Shown here in pieces: positions 1 to 9,150 of a stretch of DNA of 64,000 nucleotides. Every line of letters begins with the position of its first letter. Position 1 is the stretch's first letter. The position numbers were made by a program, and so were the translations under genes. The stretch comes from Prunella strophiata (lineage: Eukaryota; Chordata; Aves; Passeriformes; Prunellidae), in NCBI GenBank assembly GCA_036583965.1, contig JAZBQD010000015.1, forward strand, positions 20,985,310 through 21,049,309, given 5' to 3'. The notes under the pieces were generated by a model that saw nothing but the letters and a program-made list of their open reading frames with translations, was not told where the DNA came from and did no database searches.

Positions 1-403
1 ACAGAAATAATGTTCTGCTGATCATTACATTAATTTACTGTAACCAGACTTTCGACAATATGTTTTGTTACATTTGCAAATCTAAGGAAATAGAAATGTT
101 CCATGGGATTGAATTGATTGCAGCAAAACTCCACTGCCTATGGATTTCCTACAGCTGGGTCACCTTGACAGCTGGAACCAGGAAGACCCAAAGGCCCACA
201 GACAAATATTTAAGTTCATACTCCTGACCTCCCAATTAGCTCCAACAGCTTCCAGAGCCTCTCACTTTGAGACAGACCTTCATGAGGGCATCAAGTTCTT
301 GCTATAACCAAAACACCCACTGAACTCAATTTTGGACTGGAGATACACTAAAATAAGTTATACTACAACAGTGCACTGTTTCTAATTATTGCACAGTACC
401 TAC
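1..403 (-). other. Start of intron after VPS13B exon 17
   Basis: AT-rich intron sequence following the donor at 403. I see no coding exon here; the next VPS13B exon lies outside the window. Confidence 0.8.
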
Positions 404-531
404 CTTTGAAATTTTCTTTTACAAGCAATGGAATGGAGCACCTATTGTGGATAATTATACGAGGACTAGGATCTTCTGTAAGTGTTAGGTACGTCACACC
501 AAGATGCTCTTGATAAGTCAGTGCTATAGCT
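404..531 (-). CDS. VPS13B: VPS13B window exon 17 (VAB strand, VIIHNRC)
   Basis: Acceptor ctgtttcag before 531, donor TTCAAAG|gtaggt at 404; 128 nt, phase 2 in and phase 1 out. It reads AIALTYQEHLGVTYLTLTED then PSPRVIIHNRCSIPLLVKEN, FK. The first A completes the Arg codon of exon 16 (FCTR). The Asn in RVIIHNRC is again a VAB-type invariant Asn. It is the last VPS13B exon seen; the next one would lie left of the window. Confidence 0.96.
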
Positions 532-2065
532 CTGAAACAGAAGCAGATATATTGGATTATGCCTGTTCTGGATGAAATCTTTGCATATTGTTACCCTGAA
601 CAATTAAAAACATTCAAAACTAGCATCTGTAAGATTCGTGATTATCAAGTTCCAAGTTCATAGATATTTATCTACATTTAGGCAAGTACACATCTCCATT
701 TCAACAGAAGAACCCATGGAGATAGCCTAAAAAGCATGAGAGAAGAAATTGCTTCATGGAGAGTACTCATGAGTTAAACTGAATATGTGTGTCTACAAGA
801 TGAGAGTCCTAGCCAGCAGAGATTTATATTAAATTAAAAACATGAGATTGTAGGCCCAAATTTCCAATATAAATCTTTAAAATTTTCCAGAAGAATTTGC
901 AAGGATACTTCTCTGGTACACATGAAAGGTATTTGAACAAATATGTGAATCTAACTGACTGCTCTCCTGGAATGATCCACAATGCTATTGCTCTTTTAAA
1001 TGTCAAGGTTTTGGATCATCACTACATCGGTTTCCAAAATGAGATTAAATGAATTTAGTTCTACTCATTAGCTATGTAAAATATCTTCATGCATAAACAT
1101 ACATTCTTTTTCTTTTCCTCTTGAGCAAATTTATTGGCTATTGCTAAAAACCCCAGACCTCATGGTGATTTTAAAAAATCTGAAGTCTGAAAATCTGACA
1201 TGGGATTCTCTATGTCTGTGGCAGAATGATAAGGAATCCTTCCCTTATTGTTTCCATTAAATTTTTTTAAAATCTGAAGTCTGTGTGAGAATCTTTAGTA
1301 TCCAAAATGACACCTCTTGGACTCTGAAGAGGAACTGTGTGAGGGTTTGAATAATATCAAGCACTTCAGGCAAGAGAAAGACCACACCTCTGGTAATACA
1401 TACTGATATATTGTGGCTTCTCTAATTTCAGCAGATTGTTTCTTGTTTGTATCCATATAAGCATGAATAGAGTCAGATATCAGGTTCAAGAAATGAAGCT
1501 GCTCATCTGACAAGTCACTGGACTGCTATTTTTAACTACCTGGTTCCATAAGTTTGTAAATAGAATGCACAACTGCACAGTTCAAGAGTTAGAACGAAAT
1601 TTTTCCTTGCTGTAATCTCAACATGTCTCATCCCTTTTGTCTTTTCTTCTTCATCTTCTTACTATGCTTACAAAAATATATGTCTACCTTTTATAAACAA
1701 AACCTGAATTTTTGTATTGCATTATTTACACATGGTCCTTGAACTCTTAAATTGCTGTTCACAAGTGAAAAAACACCTTAATTCCCCAATATAAGCTTTT
1801 CATGCTCTTATTTGCATGCACAGAAAAAATCAGCAGGCCATACATTCTAAAAAGTGTACAACTTGTACATGGTCATATCGCTAACCACTCACAATAATGG
1901 CATCAAAGCCATCAAAAGGTAACAATTTTTAAATTCAAGTAAGACTTGCCTTTACATATGGGGAGCATGTGTTACTTTGACTTTTACATTACTCTCTTAC
2001 GGTTTCTGACTAGCTGAGGCTTGACAGCAACAAGCCACAGTTGGCTGTTGGAGAGCGCCCAGTAC
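532..2065 (-). other. VPS13B intron between exons 16 and 17
   Basis: AT-rich. The only signal noticed is a 103-nt open piece at 1404-1506, bordered by cttgtcag and A|gtatgt and reading like a helix (DEQLHFLNLISDSIHAYMDT). It does not match VPS13B phase, and I do not call it a gene. Confidence 0.75.
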
Positions 2066-2340
2066 CTGGTGCAGAATCCACCTTCGGCAGGCGCGCCCGT
2101 GGGCACGGCCACGCTCTGCCTGGCCAGCTCGGCGCTGACCACGGCCGGGAGGCTCCACAGCCGGCGGCTCCCGGCGCTGCTGAAGCTCAGCACCAGGCGC
2201 CGCTCCCCGAGAGACGCCCCCGCCGCCGGGGCGCCCGGCTCCCACAGCAGGTCCCAGCAGGGCACCGCGCTCGGCGCCGCGCCGCCGCCCGCCCCGGCCG
2301 GGCCCGCGCTGAACACCGCGCTGTCGGGGCAGTGGAAGTC
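2066..2340 (-). CDS. VPS13B: VPS13B window exon 16, extreme GC-rich exon
   Basis: Acceptor tctcacttccag before 2340, donor ACCAG|gtactg at 2066; 275 nt, phase 0 in and phase 2 out, no frame break. Conserved anchors are CPDSAVFS at the start, VPCWDLL in the middle, WSLPAVV and ARQSVAVPTGAPAEGGFCTR at the end. Between them the protein is drifted: AGPAGAGGGAAPSA and WEPGAPAAGASLGERRLVLS replace what I recall as mixed-composition human sequence, with a net loss of a few residues. The exon is packed with CpG and GCC/GGC triplets, against clearly AT-rich DNA on both sides. The high GC leaves several frames open on both strands; those are shadows. Confidence 0.94.
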
Positions 2341-2549
2341 CTGGAAGTGAGAAAGGTGGGGTAGCAGGGCATGCTGGCTCCTAAAAGGAGGTTTATTCAT
2401 GTTGGTTTTGCACAGAACACTCTCAAGTAGCCAATGGCCACGACATACTAAAGGTTGCACTAAGTGCGTTGCATGAAAGGTTACCTGGCCAAATTCTGCC
2501 TTTGGGGTAGGATTGCAGCACAGCTATCTGGGGGTCCTGAGCAACTGGC

Positions 2550-2652
2550 TCCAGTGGAACATGTCTCTGCCCATGCTGAGGGGTTGGAACTAGATCATCT
2601 TTAAGGTCCCTTTTAACCCAAGCCTTTCTGTGATTCTCTAATTCTGTGATCT
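2550..2652 (+). mobile_element. CR1 LINE 3' end, short, plus orientation
   Basis: Reads gaggggttggaactagatca, tctttaaggtcccttttaac and then a tail with two ATTCT-type units (gtgattctctaattctgtga). Only the last 100 bp or so are present, in the intron between exons 15 and 16. Confidence 0.8.
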
Positions 2653-3558
2653 ACAGTCGGCTCTCAGTAGCACAGCATAGCTCTACCAAAATCAAGTTAC
2701 ATTCCTGTAACACAACTGTGTGAACAAAATCCATTTAAGGTTTCAAAAATAAGAATGGATTTTAGCCTCAACATTCTCCCAACTCCCTATATTTAGACTG
2801 TCCACAAAACGTGTGATGCACAACTGTAGATACTAATGTGAAGAAAACTAAAGCAGAAGGAAAATAATACAGAAACAGGAACTTTAAAAATTTGTTCATC
2901 TGCCAGCTCTTCTATTAAGTTGGACCCTGAGAATTCTTTCCACATATTTTACTATAAATGCAATCTTCAATAAGTATGTATAAATGGTTGATTAAAATAT
3001 ATTGACCGTGCATACATTTTGGTTCCTGCAAGCTAGTCCTTAAATATTCTGTGAGATTATTAGAAAACTGATATTCGCAATTTGATGCAGTCTATGAAAT
3101 ACATAAACTTTGGGCACATCTCTAGTTCTGCAGCTTTGCTCAGATAACTGGAATCTTCCCAAAAGGATAACAAAAAGTTTTCAGTCTGCCATGGCCAATA
3201 TACCTCTTTTACATGCAAACTCAGTAAAAATTCTGAGAACATTTTCAACAGCTACTACGGATTACGCTGCCTATTTTACAGAAATGGCCATTAGTGCCTG
3301 AACAGATGGAGAACAGGCAGAACTAATTCTGCAATGTGCAAGAATTTGCTGCTTGCACAGATTTCTGAACACAGTTAATTACTGGAGTTGAATTTACCCA
3401 GGATTCAGTATTCTAAATGATATAAATTACTTTATGATTATTATGTCTAAAGATTTCTGTTCCAAGCTTTGGTATATGCAGCTCATCTAAATACAGATTC
3501 AGATATAAACAACCATTTTCCACAGATACAAACAAAAACAGTATCTACAGTGCTTTAC

Positions 3559-3705
3559 CTCTTCTCCTGAGTGGGATTTGGAAATAAAAAGCTGTGGCCT
3601 ATAATAGATTTGATATGGTGTATCATTGATTATTGTCGTTTTATCTTCTATCTGTAGAATTTGTATACCTTGTCGAACCATGGAAGAAATGCAGAATTCA
3701 CACAA
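3559..3705 (-). CDS. VPS13B: VPS13B window exon 15 (VAB repeat, TIINDTPY)
   Basis: Acceptor ttatcttacag before 3705, donor GAAGAG|gtaaag at 3559; 147 nt, 49 codons, phase 0 both sides. Encodes LCEFCISSMVRQGIQILQIE, DKTTIINDTPYQIYYRPQLF, ISKSHSGEE. The Asn in TIINDTPYQIYYRP fits the repeated VAB Asn motif. The frame is intact and joins to DFHCPDSAVF of exon 16. Confidence 0.97.
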
Positions 3706-4143
3706 CTGTAAGATAATGAAATTGTGATTAAATGAAAATTGTGATGAAGTCACACAAAACCACAAAAGGTAGTGAAATGCAGCAATAGAAGTGCTGTTCT
3801 CTTTCTAATCAAAGAAATCCTCCCTATATTCATGCACTTTGTAACTGGAGCCACATCATGTACTTTTGAAGTTGTATCTGTCAATGTTATCCAAACAAGA
3901 TTGAAAATTCATTAATTCTTTTTCCAGAAGATATTGTATTATCTTTATGGGTTGCACAGTATGTTTTTGGCAATCTAATTCTTTAAATTATATTTCATAC
4001 ATTGTTTATACTCTCTTTATGTTGGACATATATTAACATAATTAGGGAGAAGCTTTCACACTGCATACATTTGATTGTTTTATCTGGTATATGACTTTGT
4101 TTTTACATGATAAAGTTACAAATCATTATAATTTTCTTCTAAC

Positions 4144-4332
4144 CTTTTGATGACCTGGAAAAGCACCAAGTTTAATTTCAGCTTCAACAAAACCTTCTTC
4201 ATCCAACGTTACTACTTCCCCATTATCGGCATCCTTCCATTTTGGGGAGGTCACATTATGAACCAGTTTAATTGCCACTGATTTGTGCACAGTATTAGTG
4301 TTTGCCCAGTATATGCCAACCTGAAAAGCTTC
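4144..4332 (-). CDS. VPS13B: VPS13B window exon 14
   Basis: Acceptor ttcacttgcag before 4332, donor CAAAAG|gttaga at 4144; 189 nt, 63 codons, phase 0 both sides. Encodes EAFQVGIYWANTNTVHKSVA, IKLVHNVTSPKWKDADNGEV, VTLDEEGFVEAEIKLGAFPG, HQK. Very close to the human sequence I recall (EAFQIGIYWANTNTVHKSVA). The donor gttaga is a slightly weak GT site but matches the frame exactly. The exon is intact. Confidence 0.97.
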
Positions 4333-5306
4333 CTGCAAGTGAAAAAATGACTGATCATCAGTTGTTCACAATTTGATACATTTCTACTACAGCTCTAAAT
4401 GCAGTTTCCAGTAGGCAGTGAATGTAATTTCCTGCTTTTCTCCCTCTGATTCTGTCTATGTGGTACAAGGATAGATGAAACCACAAGGTGGATAAGGAAC
4501 TGATCCTCACAGGGGATCAAGGCCATAGTCTACACTGAGATGTGTTACTAGGCAGTTTATCTTTTGTTTATTAACAGACATATATGGGGGGAAAAAGATG
4601 AAAGTATAAACAGGAAGTATCAGATTGCTCAACTGGAATTAACAAGCTGCTGTGTCAAATCACCTTAATTATTTAGAAACTAAAGAATATCTGAGTTATA
4701 ATAAAAAAGAATGTGCATGGCCAAGATATGTGGGAAGACCTGTTACACTGAATTAAGGAAGGCAGGCATTCTATATAAAATCTTCCTCTGTAGTAATTCA
4801 TTCTGTGTCATTATCAATTTTTCTTGGTAACATTAAAAGCTATGAAATAATATTACACAAAGCACTCTCAAACCAAATATTCCTTTCTGGCTGTCAATTT
4901 TGCTACTGTGGTCAACAATTTCTTAAGTGACACCTTGGCACAAAGTCTTTATTTGGCCTTTATAACAATTTTTGTGGGCTGCTACCTTAGACCCAAGTTG
5001 CAGATTCTTTACTGAACTGAGAGGAAGGAGAAAAGGTTGCTGATGGAATGAAGGCCTTATTCCCACAGTGTCCTGCAGACAATTTTTAACTATGCATCTT
5101 TAGGATGCTGTTTTTCAAACATTGCTACCAAGTACGTACCCTGTCAGTGTGGTGAATTCCTATTGTTATTGCTAGTGCTCATCATGATGACTAACAGACA
5201 GACAGACACAGGAACTGGAAAGTGGGAATCATCTGCAGTAATATTCATTCTTCAGAATCAGTGTGTTTAGCAGACCTGTGCCTGCCAATGTGAATGGCAT
5301 AGTTAC

Positions 5307-5508
5307 CTCAAAGTTGGGAGGTATAATTACTTTCCCACTAGGAACTTGAAGAAGAATCTTCTCTCCTTCAAACAGCCAGAGGTCCCACTTGGACTGATTG
5401 ATAAGCAAAGCCCAGGGCAGGAGTTCAATCAGCAGAGTTCTGACACACGGCTTCCACACTGACAGCTTTACCCGCATTGGACTATCCCATTGGGAGAGTT
5501 GCTCATTG
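5307..5508 (-). CDS. VPS13B: VPS13B window exon 13 (VAB repeat, LLINQSKW)
   Basis: Acceptor gtttttgacag before 5508, donor TTTGAG|gtaact at 5307; 202 nt, phase 2 in and phase 0 out. It reads NEQLSQWDSPMRVKLSVWKP, CVRTLLIELLPWALLINQSK, WDLWLFEGEKILLQVPSGKV, IIPPNFE. The Asn in LLINQSKWDLWLFEG is an invariant-type VAB Asn. By rough residue counting it may be the counterpart of human Asn2993, whose Ser substitution is reported in Cohen syndrome; that equivalence is inferred, not aligned. Intact and highly conserved. Confidence 0.97.
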
Positions 5509-6178
5509 CTGTCAAAAACAAATAAGCAAAAACTTAAAGTCAAAAGAATAATAAATTCAAAATCACAAATGCTAAGGTGTCATTTTCAGAAATTTGCAAG
5601 TCTTTTCTGGTTGTGAAATAGAAAAACTTCTCTTACCTTATCATTCTAGAACACACTGAGGTGCTGTCAGGAAGATCTAGATAGGTGTAAGCTATAAAGG
5701 CATATTTTTAACTCCACAAGCTCAACCTGAATTTAGTCAATTAATAAATGCCTTAACAAAGTTACCACTGTCCTTCAGACTAAAACCTGTGACTTCTGTA
5801 GTCATCAAATCACATTTCCTTTTTTTTTCCCCAACAACTACTTCTACAACAACTCCCTGTTTCTCTACTGAAACAAACAGCAGCTGAATAAACAACAGCC
5901 TCTAGAGCTGCAGTAAAAAATGTGCATTCACAAAAAAATGGTTCAATTTTTAAAAAAAAACCATACTGATGCAATCTTCTCAGTGTAAACAAGGGCAGCC
6001 CAGAGGCTAACCTAATTTTTTTTCCCCACCTGCCACAGATTCTGCAGTTTACATGCAGGAATTATGTAACTGCTGAAAATATATTCAATGTTCATCACAT
6101 ATAGTCTTCCAGAAGGCGGTTTCAGTTTACTTGGAAAGGCAATGCAACAGTCATGAAGAAGGTTTATAAAGGAATTAC

Positions 6179-6349
6179 CTGTCTGAATCCTTCCTATTAT
6201 AAGGCCATGCAGGCTGGGGAGGACTAGCAGTTCCATAGAACTCAGAGAGCACTTGGCTGACGTTGCCACCCGGATTGGATTTAGTTGCTATCTGTTTAAT
6301 CAGAGTGGTTGAGATAGGGACTGCACACTCTGATGGATCATCTTCTTCC
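6179..6349 (-). CDS. VPS13B: VPS13B window exon 12
   Basis: Acceptor caatgacag before 6349, donor GACAG|gtaatt at 6179; 171 nt, phase 2 in and phase 2 out. Protein: EEDDPSECAVPISTTLIKQI, ATKSNPGGNVSQVLSEFYGT, ASPPQPAWPYNRKDSD. It opens with an acidic run and holds a Pro-rich stretch near its end, consistent with a surface linker between VAB strands. It is intact and collinear with exons 11 and 13. Confidence 0.96.
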
Positions 6350-6813
6350 CTGTCATTGAAAACACAGTCAGTCACACAATAAGATGAAGCATTAGCATTA
6401 ACATTTTCTCTAATGAGGCTTCCCTAGTGGACTTTGCAGCAAGAACACTCTCATGGTAATTGTGCATGAATTGAGTTACAATGCCCAACAAGTTCCTGAG
6501 AATTTACTGACATGCATGGATTTGTTATGACACTGTAATGACCTTAAAAACTCTTCAGTATTCTCAAAAAAACCATTTCAAGATAATTCAGGAATTTGTT
6601 TTTCAAAATAAAATAATATGGACTGCTTAATTAAACAAATGCCAGTGTGCTTAGGATAGGTATACCAAATTTAACAAGCTACATATGCTTGTTCTGTCAT
6701 ATCCCCTCTGGGCATGGCATACTTTTGGAAAAAATGCAGAAAGTTGTTGAAGTGTAAATTATTCTTTCTTTTCCATACAAATTAACCAGTTTCAAGGAAA
6801 ATGAGTATTTTAC

Positions 6814-6989
6814 CTGGCTTGAAAAGTCAGGTGGTGTGTAAGATCAGGTTCTATATTTTGCAGTGCTTTCTCTTGTCCTTTCCCTGGAACCACTTGTGTT
6901 TCATTCAGTCCCAGGCTTCTTTTCTCTATATGTAAGATAATAGGATCTGGAAGATGGCTCCTTACAATGAAAAGAGGGCTGAAAACAAT
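6814..6989 (-). CDS. VPS13B: VPS13B window exon 11
   Basis: The acceptor follows a T-tract (tttttttggtag) before 6989; donor GCCAG|gtaaaa at 6814; 176 nt, phase 0 in and phase 2 out. It reads IVFSPLFIVRSHLPDPIILH, IEKRSLGLNETQVVPGKGQE, KALQNIEPDLTHHLTFQA. The SPLFIVRSHLPDPI strand is where other VAB repeats carry their Asn; here an Arg stands in that place. The frame is intact, and the last AG plus G of exon 12 gives Arg. Confidence 0.97.
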
Positions 6990-7156
6990 CTACCAAAAAA
7001 AAAAAAAGTACCAATTTAAATACAGTTTTATTTCAGTATTACAACTGTTGAAACGAACTATTGATAAATCTTTACAGTGGGTCATTCTGACCTTAATCTA
7101 TTATGTGACATATAAGGCACGAACATTTAGATTTCAGAGACATTTATTGTACTTAC

Positions 7157-7240
7157 TAATCGCTGTTGCACATGTGAATTGGGCTCTAAAGTCAAAACTG
7201 TGCACCACACATATGTAATTGAACTCTTTGAAGATGGTAC
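7157..7240 (-). CDS. VPS13B: VPS13B window exon 10 (84-nt microexon-like)
   Basis: Acceptor ccacaaacag before 7240, donor CGATTA|gtaagt at 7157; 84 nt, 28 codons, phase 0 on both sides. It encodes VPSSKSSITYVWCTVLTLEP then NSHVQQRL. The symmetrical phase means it could be skipped without shifting frame, but its sequence is conserved VPS13B. Both flanking introns are very short (about 150-170 nt), the shortest in the window. Confidence 0.95.
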
Positions 7241-7391
7241 CTGTTTGTGGAAAGATCAGCATTACAGTAACATTATTTCAGGATGATAACATTCACTATT
7301 TCATTATATCAAACAGAAGTCTAAATGAGAAGTACTCAGTTCTCTCAGGCATTTTTAATGCTCTATTCCATATACCCATTTCTAGTCATAC

Positions 7392-7655
7392 CTGAATGAC
7401 AGTGCTGTGTTCTGTGTGTTTAGAACTTAGACATACATCTTGGGACCAGTCTTCATCTCCTGTAGATTTCACGCTCAACTCAGTGAGCTCATTGTTTTCT
7501 AGGATATATGAAGGCAATTTCTGCTTGGCTGCAAGGCAGTTGATGTGTTCTTTAACAACAGCCTGTCCATCTTGACTAATGTAATGCTGAACCACTTTCA
7601 GTTCAATACTTTCAGAAAGGTAACTACAGACTGTCTGTCTTCCACAGATTAGGAT
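7392..7655 (-). CDS. VPS13B: VPS13B window exon 9
   Basis: Acceptor gtgtattttag before 7655, donor ATTCAG|gtatga at 7392; 264 nt, phase 0 both sides, 88 codons, intact. Key segments: ILICGRQTVCSYLSESIELK, VVQHYISQDGQAVVKEHINC, LAAKQKLPSYILENNELTEL, DEDWSQDVCLSSKHTEHSTV. It continues the beta-sandwich part of the VAB domain. It lies in the dense exon cluster; the intron to exon 10 is only 151 nt. Confidence 0.97.
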
Positions 7656-8993
7656 CTAAAATACACAAAAAATACAGCTCTTATGTAAACAGTTGTGAAA
7701 AAAAAGTCAAAATTGAATTAGAGAGTGAAAACCTGTAGAAGAATAATCTCCCTGCTTTAGGGAGCAAGCTGAAGCACTGCTGAAGGCAGTGACTGCTAAA
7801 ACATTATTTTTATTGGCCAAATGTATGTCCAATTTCATAGAAATCTAGGCATCAAAATGCTTGAAATATTGCTAAGGCAGTATCCATGCTTGAAAGAAAC
7901 AAGTAATGTATCCACTTTCCTTCCCAATGAACTCAGCACTACTGCTCATGGCTGACAGTTCTGGTTTGGATTTTAAGAGTTCTGTGATGGTCTCTGAATG
8001 TTGAGACATTTCTGAGCAGTCACAGGGATGTACTTCAGAAAGGTTTCTGTGGATACCTCATATTCCCATCCCAAGCCAATGATCCAGACCTTTCACAGTA
8101 TGTCTGCCGTTTTAAAGGTTATAATTTCATTAAATGACTGTAACGTGTTTCTGTCTTTAAGTGCACACACCTAGAAAATGACCAGATTAGACTCAGCGTT
8201 GTTGCTGTCCATCATGCATGAATTGTTTACTGTAGAGATGTATCTGATTTTTTCCAAGCTATACCAGGGAACACTGTTCCAAGTGTATCCCCCCCTGTAC
8301 AACCATCATCATTATTTTTTTCATGAATGAGGGCACACACTACAGCTACAGCCCACCACGTGAAATCTCAGCAGGGCTTTCAGTGACACAGGCACTGCTC
8401 CTGTCTTGTCAGCTGTACTGTTCTTGTGCAGTACAGCTCTGCCACATCCATGAGCTGAGCATGTTCTGTCCACCACATGCTCTGGCTTCTGCCAATGCAG
8501 GCAGAACGGCTGCAGTGTTATTACACATCTCTTTACAAAGATAGTAAAGGGAAAGTTATTGCACAGCAGCTGATTTTCAAATGTTAATTTGGTAATTCTT
8601 TTACTTTAAAAAATATGTAAGCCTGAATTACGACCCAGAATATATTATGAACAGTTTCTTAAAAAAAAATGAGGAGAAAAATCTGTTTCTCAAGAGCTTA
8701 AAACATGTAAGAGATTATGTAACTTAGCACTGTCAAAACTTATGAACCACAGCAAAGGGATGTTTACTGGAGCATATAAAATACATGTTGGTAACTGAGC
8801 TTTCAAATGCTAAGATCGACACCAAAGTGAAGAAAAATATTGTAAAAACTCCCCAAAATAGCCCCAAAAGACTGCTATACTTGTATTTTGCAGATCCCAG
8901 TAGGAGAGAATAAATAACAAAGTGACTAATTCATGAATAGGCAACAGTTTAAATTACTCATGTTATTTTTTCCTAACTGGATCAAATCCTTAC
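7656..8993 (-). other. VPS13B intron between exons 8 and 9
   Basis: About 1.3 kb of ordinary intron. The stretch 8330-8540 is less AT-rich, with an open plus-strand frame, but shows no splice pattern or recognisable protein. Confidence 0.75.
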
Positions 8994-9150
8994 TTGCTTC
9001 TGCACTCCACTGAGCTGCTGAACCTTGATAATAAGTGATGCTGTCCGGCCCTTGTACTGAATGGTGCGAATGAAAGGTCCCTGTATTGTCCACACTGAAT
9101 GGCTCAGACCACCGCCAGTTCCCCCAGCCTTCAATACAGATGTGTAACAG
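8994..9150 (-). CDS. VPS13B: VPS13B window exon 8 (SHR-BD core), with a +1 frame break
   Basis: Acceptor ttctttccag before 9150, donor AAGCAA|gtaagg at 8994. It opens in phase 0 with LLHICIEGWGNWRWSEPFSV then DNTGTF; the 'W.WS.PF.vD..Gt' pattern is the signature of the SHR-BD/VAB module. At 9073-9075 (AAA on the plus strand) the frame breaks: the homologous continuation IRTIQYKGRTASLIIKVQQL, SGVQKQ lies one base over. The exon is 157 nt where two phase-0 junctions require a multiple of three (156). Read literally, translation would run into exon 9 and stop at TAG, 7624-7626. One extra T on the coding strand (TT to TTT) explains everything. Confidence 0.95.

Larger units (their letters stand above)
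2341..6813 (-). other. Short introns between VPS13B exons 11 and 16
   Basis: The introns at 2341-3558, 3706-4143, 4333-5306, 5509-6178 and 6350-6813 are 0.4-1.2 kb of AT-rich DNA. Apart from the CR1 end at 2550-2652 I see no other gene or recognisable element in them. Confidence 0.8.

Noticed and set aside
2021..2364. Two overlapping plus-strand open frames of about 108 codons over exon 16
   Set aside because: They are antisense shadows created by the high GC of the VPS13B exon; the minus frame has splice borders and homology.
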